Origin: Chloroflexota bacterium
GTDB taxonomy: Bacteria > Chloroflexota > Dehalococcoidia > Lucifugimonadales > UBA3495
DNA length: 8,240 bases
Assembly (NCBI GenBank): GCA_022562335.1
Contig: JADFPM010000116.1
Location: forward strand, 1 to 8,240
Reading direction: 5' to 3'
Shown here: positions 6,286 to 8,240 of the stretch, one piece after another
Numbering within the stretch: the first letter of the stretch is position 1
Layout of the letters: each line of letters opens with the position of its first letter
Position numbers and translations under genes: made by a program
Notes under the pieces: model-generated
Told to the model about the DNA's origin: nothing
The model's input: the letters and a program-made list of their open reading frames with translations, nothing else
Database searches by the model: none

Positions 6286-7344
6286 ATGATCTTTATCAAG
6301 ACAACTCGCATATGGGGATTGCTGGCTATATCTTTAGTGGTATTGCTGGCGGCGGCTTGTACATCTTCGGCCGGCGACCGGCTGGTGTTTGTCACGATGG
6401 CGGACGGAGACTCGGAAATAGTGGTCGTGGACACCAAAACGGGGGAAGCTACCCTCATAACCGACAACAACAGCCGCGACCTGTATCCCCAATGGTCGCC
6501 CGACGGTAAACAGATCGTCTACATGTCCGACCAGGCGGGAAACATGGAGATCAACGTGGCCGACCCCGATGGGAAATCCATCACCCGCCTCACCCACAAC
6601 GAAGGCGACGACAGCTTTCCCAGGTGGTCGCCCGACGGCAAGCGCCTGGCGTTCATTTCCGAACAGGAAGGCGCGCCTGAGATCTATTTGATGAGCGCCG
6701 AAGGCGGGCGGGCCACCAGGATCACCTCCAATGACACCCAAGCCATTCTGGGAGATTGGTCGCCCAACGGGGAATGGCTGGTGTATTACAGCGAAAGTAC
6801 CCCGGAGTTTTCATCAGGCCCCTCATCGGCGCTTTTGATCGAGAAGCAAGGCCTCTGGCTGCGCAATCCAGACGGCGTCAACCTGGTGCGGATCACCGCC
6901 GGAGACGACCGGGACCCGGTATGGTCTCCCGACGGCAAGAACATCGCATTCGTGCGCTGGGACGATGGGAATGCCGATTTGTTCATCCTGCGGAAGCTGG
7001 CCAACGGGACCTGGCAAGATGGGGTTGAAGTCACCAGGTTGACCCAGCACGAGGCCGACGATCTGTCGCCCAACTGGGCGCCCGACGCTCGAAGCATCGT
7101 CTTCGTTTCTTTCCGCGACGGCAGCGCGGAGATATATTCGATGCGGGTGGACGGATCGAATCAGAGGCGGCTGACCAAAAACGAAGCCGACGATCTGGCC
7201 CCGGACTGGTCTTCCGACGGCAACCGGATCGCTTTCGTTTCCAGGTTGTACGGCCAGTCGGAGATATTTGTGATGAACGCCGACGGGAGCCAACAGCGCC
7301 GGCTGACCAACAACACGGCGGAAGATTTCTCCCCAAACTGGTAG
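6286..7344 (+). CDS. PD40 (TolB-like) beta-propeller lipoprotein
   Basis: Starting at the ATG at 6286 the protein has 352 residues. A lipoprotein signal peptide is clear: charged start, hydrophobic residues about 9-24, and lipobox LAAAC with C25. The remainder is WD40-like PD40 repeats, each carrying W-(S/A)-P-(D/N) or a variant: W70, W114, W158, W213, W264, W308 and W352. Spacing is 44, 44, 55, 51, 44 and 44 residues. The last residue before the stop is W352, so the C-terminus supplies only the first strand of a repeat, while residues 31-60 supply the rest; this suggests a velcro-closed seven-bladed propeller. The fold resembles the TolB propeller, but TolB's N-terminal domain is absent, so the Tol-system name should not be transferred. 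It is probably a membrane-anchored protein exposed outside the cytoplasm; the partner is unknown. A TTG at 6202 would add 28 residues before the signal peptide and is unlikely. Confidence 0.9.
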   Translation: MIFIKTTRIWGLLAISLVVLLAAACTSSAGDRLVFVTMADGDSEIVVVDTKTGEATLITDNNSRDLYPQWSPDGKQIVYMSDQAGNMEINVADPDGKSITRLTHNEGDDSFPRWSPDGKRLAFISEQEGAPEIYLMSAEGGRATRITSNDTQAILGDWSPNGEWLVYYSESTPEFSSGPSSALLIEKQGLWLRNPDGVNLVRITAGDDRDPVWSPDGKNIAFVRWDDGNADLFILRKLANGTWQDGVEVTRLTQHEADDLSPNWAPDARSIVFVSFRDGSAEIYSMRVDGSNQRRLTKNEADDLAPDWSSDGNRIAFVSRLYGQSEIFVMNADGSQQRRLTNNTAEDFSPNW

Positions 7345-7502
7345 CCACGGGTTTCTCACCGCTTACTTCAAGGCTGGACCGGCTGGAAATGGCGGTGGTA
7401 CACTGCCGGCGGGTGACGCTGGCTTCAAACGCTGATATCCTCAGATATCGATCTCAAATGTTAATATCTTTGGGCCAGTAAATGCTTCCCGGCAGTTGAT
7501 TT

Positions 7503-8120
7503 ATGGAATACCGCCGCATCGCCCCCATCATGGGCAACCTGTGGTCTCCCATAGCCGCGGTCACCAGCCGGTGGCAAGAGCGTAGCAACGTTCAGATCGC
7601 CGTGGCCATCAGCGCGGCGTCGATCGTCCCCGAGAAGCCCCGGGTCATCCTCCAGATATACAAGACCAACCACAGCCACGGCATGATCTACAACAGCGGC
7701 GCCTTCGCGCTGAATTTTCTTCGCCTCGACCAGTTGGACCTGATCAAAAGCTTCGGTTTTGTCTCGGGCCGGGACCAGGAAAAATTGAAGGACGTCTCAT
7801 TCCGGTTGGGGGAGGCGGGCAACCCCCTGCTCTTGGAGTGCTGGGGGTATCTGGATTGCCGCGTGGTGAACGCCATGGACGGCGGAGACATGACCTGTTT
7901 TTTGGCGGACGTGGTTGATGGTGATATTCTGGGTGATGCTTCGGGTGATACCGGGGTCCGGGAACCGCCCCTCTGGTGGAGGGAGGCACGGCGCAGGTTG
8001 CCGGCCGAGTGGATGGAGGAATGGGACCGGAAGATCGCCGGCGAGATCGAGGTCTCTAAATCGCTGATGAACGAAATCGGCCCCACTCCCGGTCTTACTC
8101 CCTGGATGAAAGATGGATAG
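7503..8120 (+). CDS. Flavin reductase-like FMN-binding split-barrel protein
   Basis: The 205-residue protein fits the flavin reductase-like domain (DIM6/NTAB) over about residues 5-150. MGNLWSPIAAVTSRW opens the barrel, AISAASIVPEKPRVILQI follows, and SGAFALNFLR is the typical flavin-pocket segment. Members bind FMN and reduce it with NAD(P)H, often supplying a monooxygenase, but others are plain FMN proteins of unknown role. No monooxygenase gene is visible here. The C-terminal 55 residues (about 151-205) are polar, acidic and tryptophan-rich and lie outside the core domain. No strong ribosome binding site precedes the ATG at 7503. The preceding 158 bp hold no gene; GATATC repeated at 7434-7439 and 7444-7449 can form a tiny hairpin of doubtful meaning. 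The next gene starts 6 bp after the stop, so an operon is likely. Confidence 0.85.
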   Translation: MEYRRIAPIMGNLWSPIAAVTSRWQERSNVQIAVAISAASIVPEKPRVILQIYKTNHSHGMIYNSGAFALNFLRLDQLDLIKSFGFVSGRDQEKLKDVSFRLGEAGNPLLLECWGYLDCRVVNAMDGGDMTCFLADVVDGDILGDASGDTGVREPPLWWREARRRLPAEWMEEWDRKIAGEIEVSKSLMNEIGPTPGLTPWMKDG

Positions 8121-8126
8121 ATAAAC

Positions 8127-8240
8127 ATGGATAGATTACGACGGATCATCCAGCAGATCCACGACAGCCAGCCCCTGGCGGTGTTGGCGGTCGCGGGCGC
8201 GGGAAATCAGTCGATTTCTTGGTTATTGGGCGTTGCCGGG
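8127..8240 (+). CDS. Probable CinA C-terminal domain-like protein (5' end only)
   Basis: Only the first 38 residues are in the window, beginning at the ATG at 8127. The segment PLAVLAVAGAGNQSISWLLGVAG resembles the opening of CinA C-terminal-like (nicotinamide-nucleotide amidase-like) stand-alone proteins, which begin with a glycine-rich AVAGAG or AVTGGG motif followed by LLxVPGAS. Such enzymes convert nicotinamide mononucleotide to nicotinate mononucleotide in pyridine nucleotide salvage, but the remote branch seen here has no tested function that I know of. The assignment rests on a short stretch recalled from family patterns. The start lies six bases after the flavin reductase-like gene, which points to co-transcription. 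Confidence 0.5.
   Translation, partial: MDRLRRIIQQIHDSQPLAVLAVAGAGNQSISWLLGVAG

Noticed and set aside
7434..7449. GATATC-CTCA-GATATC hairpin after the lipoprotein gene
   Set aside because: GATATC is itself a palindrome, so the repeat pairs trivially. There is no T-tract, and it lies 90 bp past the stop.

Overview
This is a GC-rich bacterial window with seven protein genes that I can support and an eighth that begins just before the right edge. Five genes lie on the minus strand (about 1 to 5927) and three on the plus strand (6286 to the right edge). They diverge from an intergenic region at 5928-6285. The organism is not certain. The DinG-type helicase with an N-terminal exonuclease, the metal-dependent amidohydrolase, the flavin reductase-like protein, the PD40-repeat lipoprotein and the self-complementary intergenic repeats would fit an uncultured Chloroflexota lineage (Dehalococcoidia or SAR202-like). 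That is an inference from gene style, not a marker-based assignment.

Layout of the minus-strand side, in transcription order: a metal-dependent amidohydrolase (5927-4674) with a good sigma70-type promoter and a strong ribosome binding site; trmD, the tRNA m1G37 methyltransferase (4574-3801); a hot-dog acyl-CoA thioesterase (3688-3200); a PHP-domain metal-dependent phosphoesterase (2939-2229); and a DinG-like helicase with an N-terminal DEDDh exonuclease (1972 to beyond position 1). The gaps of about 100 bp between the first three genes allow co-transcription. The two gaps around the PHP gene (about 260 bp each) hold repeat elements: inverted arrays of a 7-bp unit on one side, and a 25-bp-arm inverted repeat plus a 14-bp tandem duplication on the other.

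Layout of the plus-strand side: a promoter with a perfect TATAAT box, a leader of about 100 nt, a lipoprotein made of WD40-like PD40 repeats (6286-7344), a flavin reductase-like FMN-binding split-barrel protein (7503-8120), and 6 bp later the start of a probable CinA C-terminal-like (nicotinamide-nucleotide amidase-like) protein (8127 to the edge). The last two are probably one operon.

Most genes are housekeeping or general metabolic functions, and I see no defence island, phage, transposase, CRISPR array or tRNA gene. The most unusual signals are the structured repeats flanking the PHP gene, the lipoprotein that ends exactly on the tryptophan of a seventh repeat (suggesting a closed seven-bladed propeller), and trmD sitting away from its usual ribosomal-protein neighbours. 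I did not find a convincing undescribed system.
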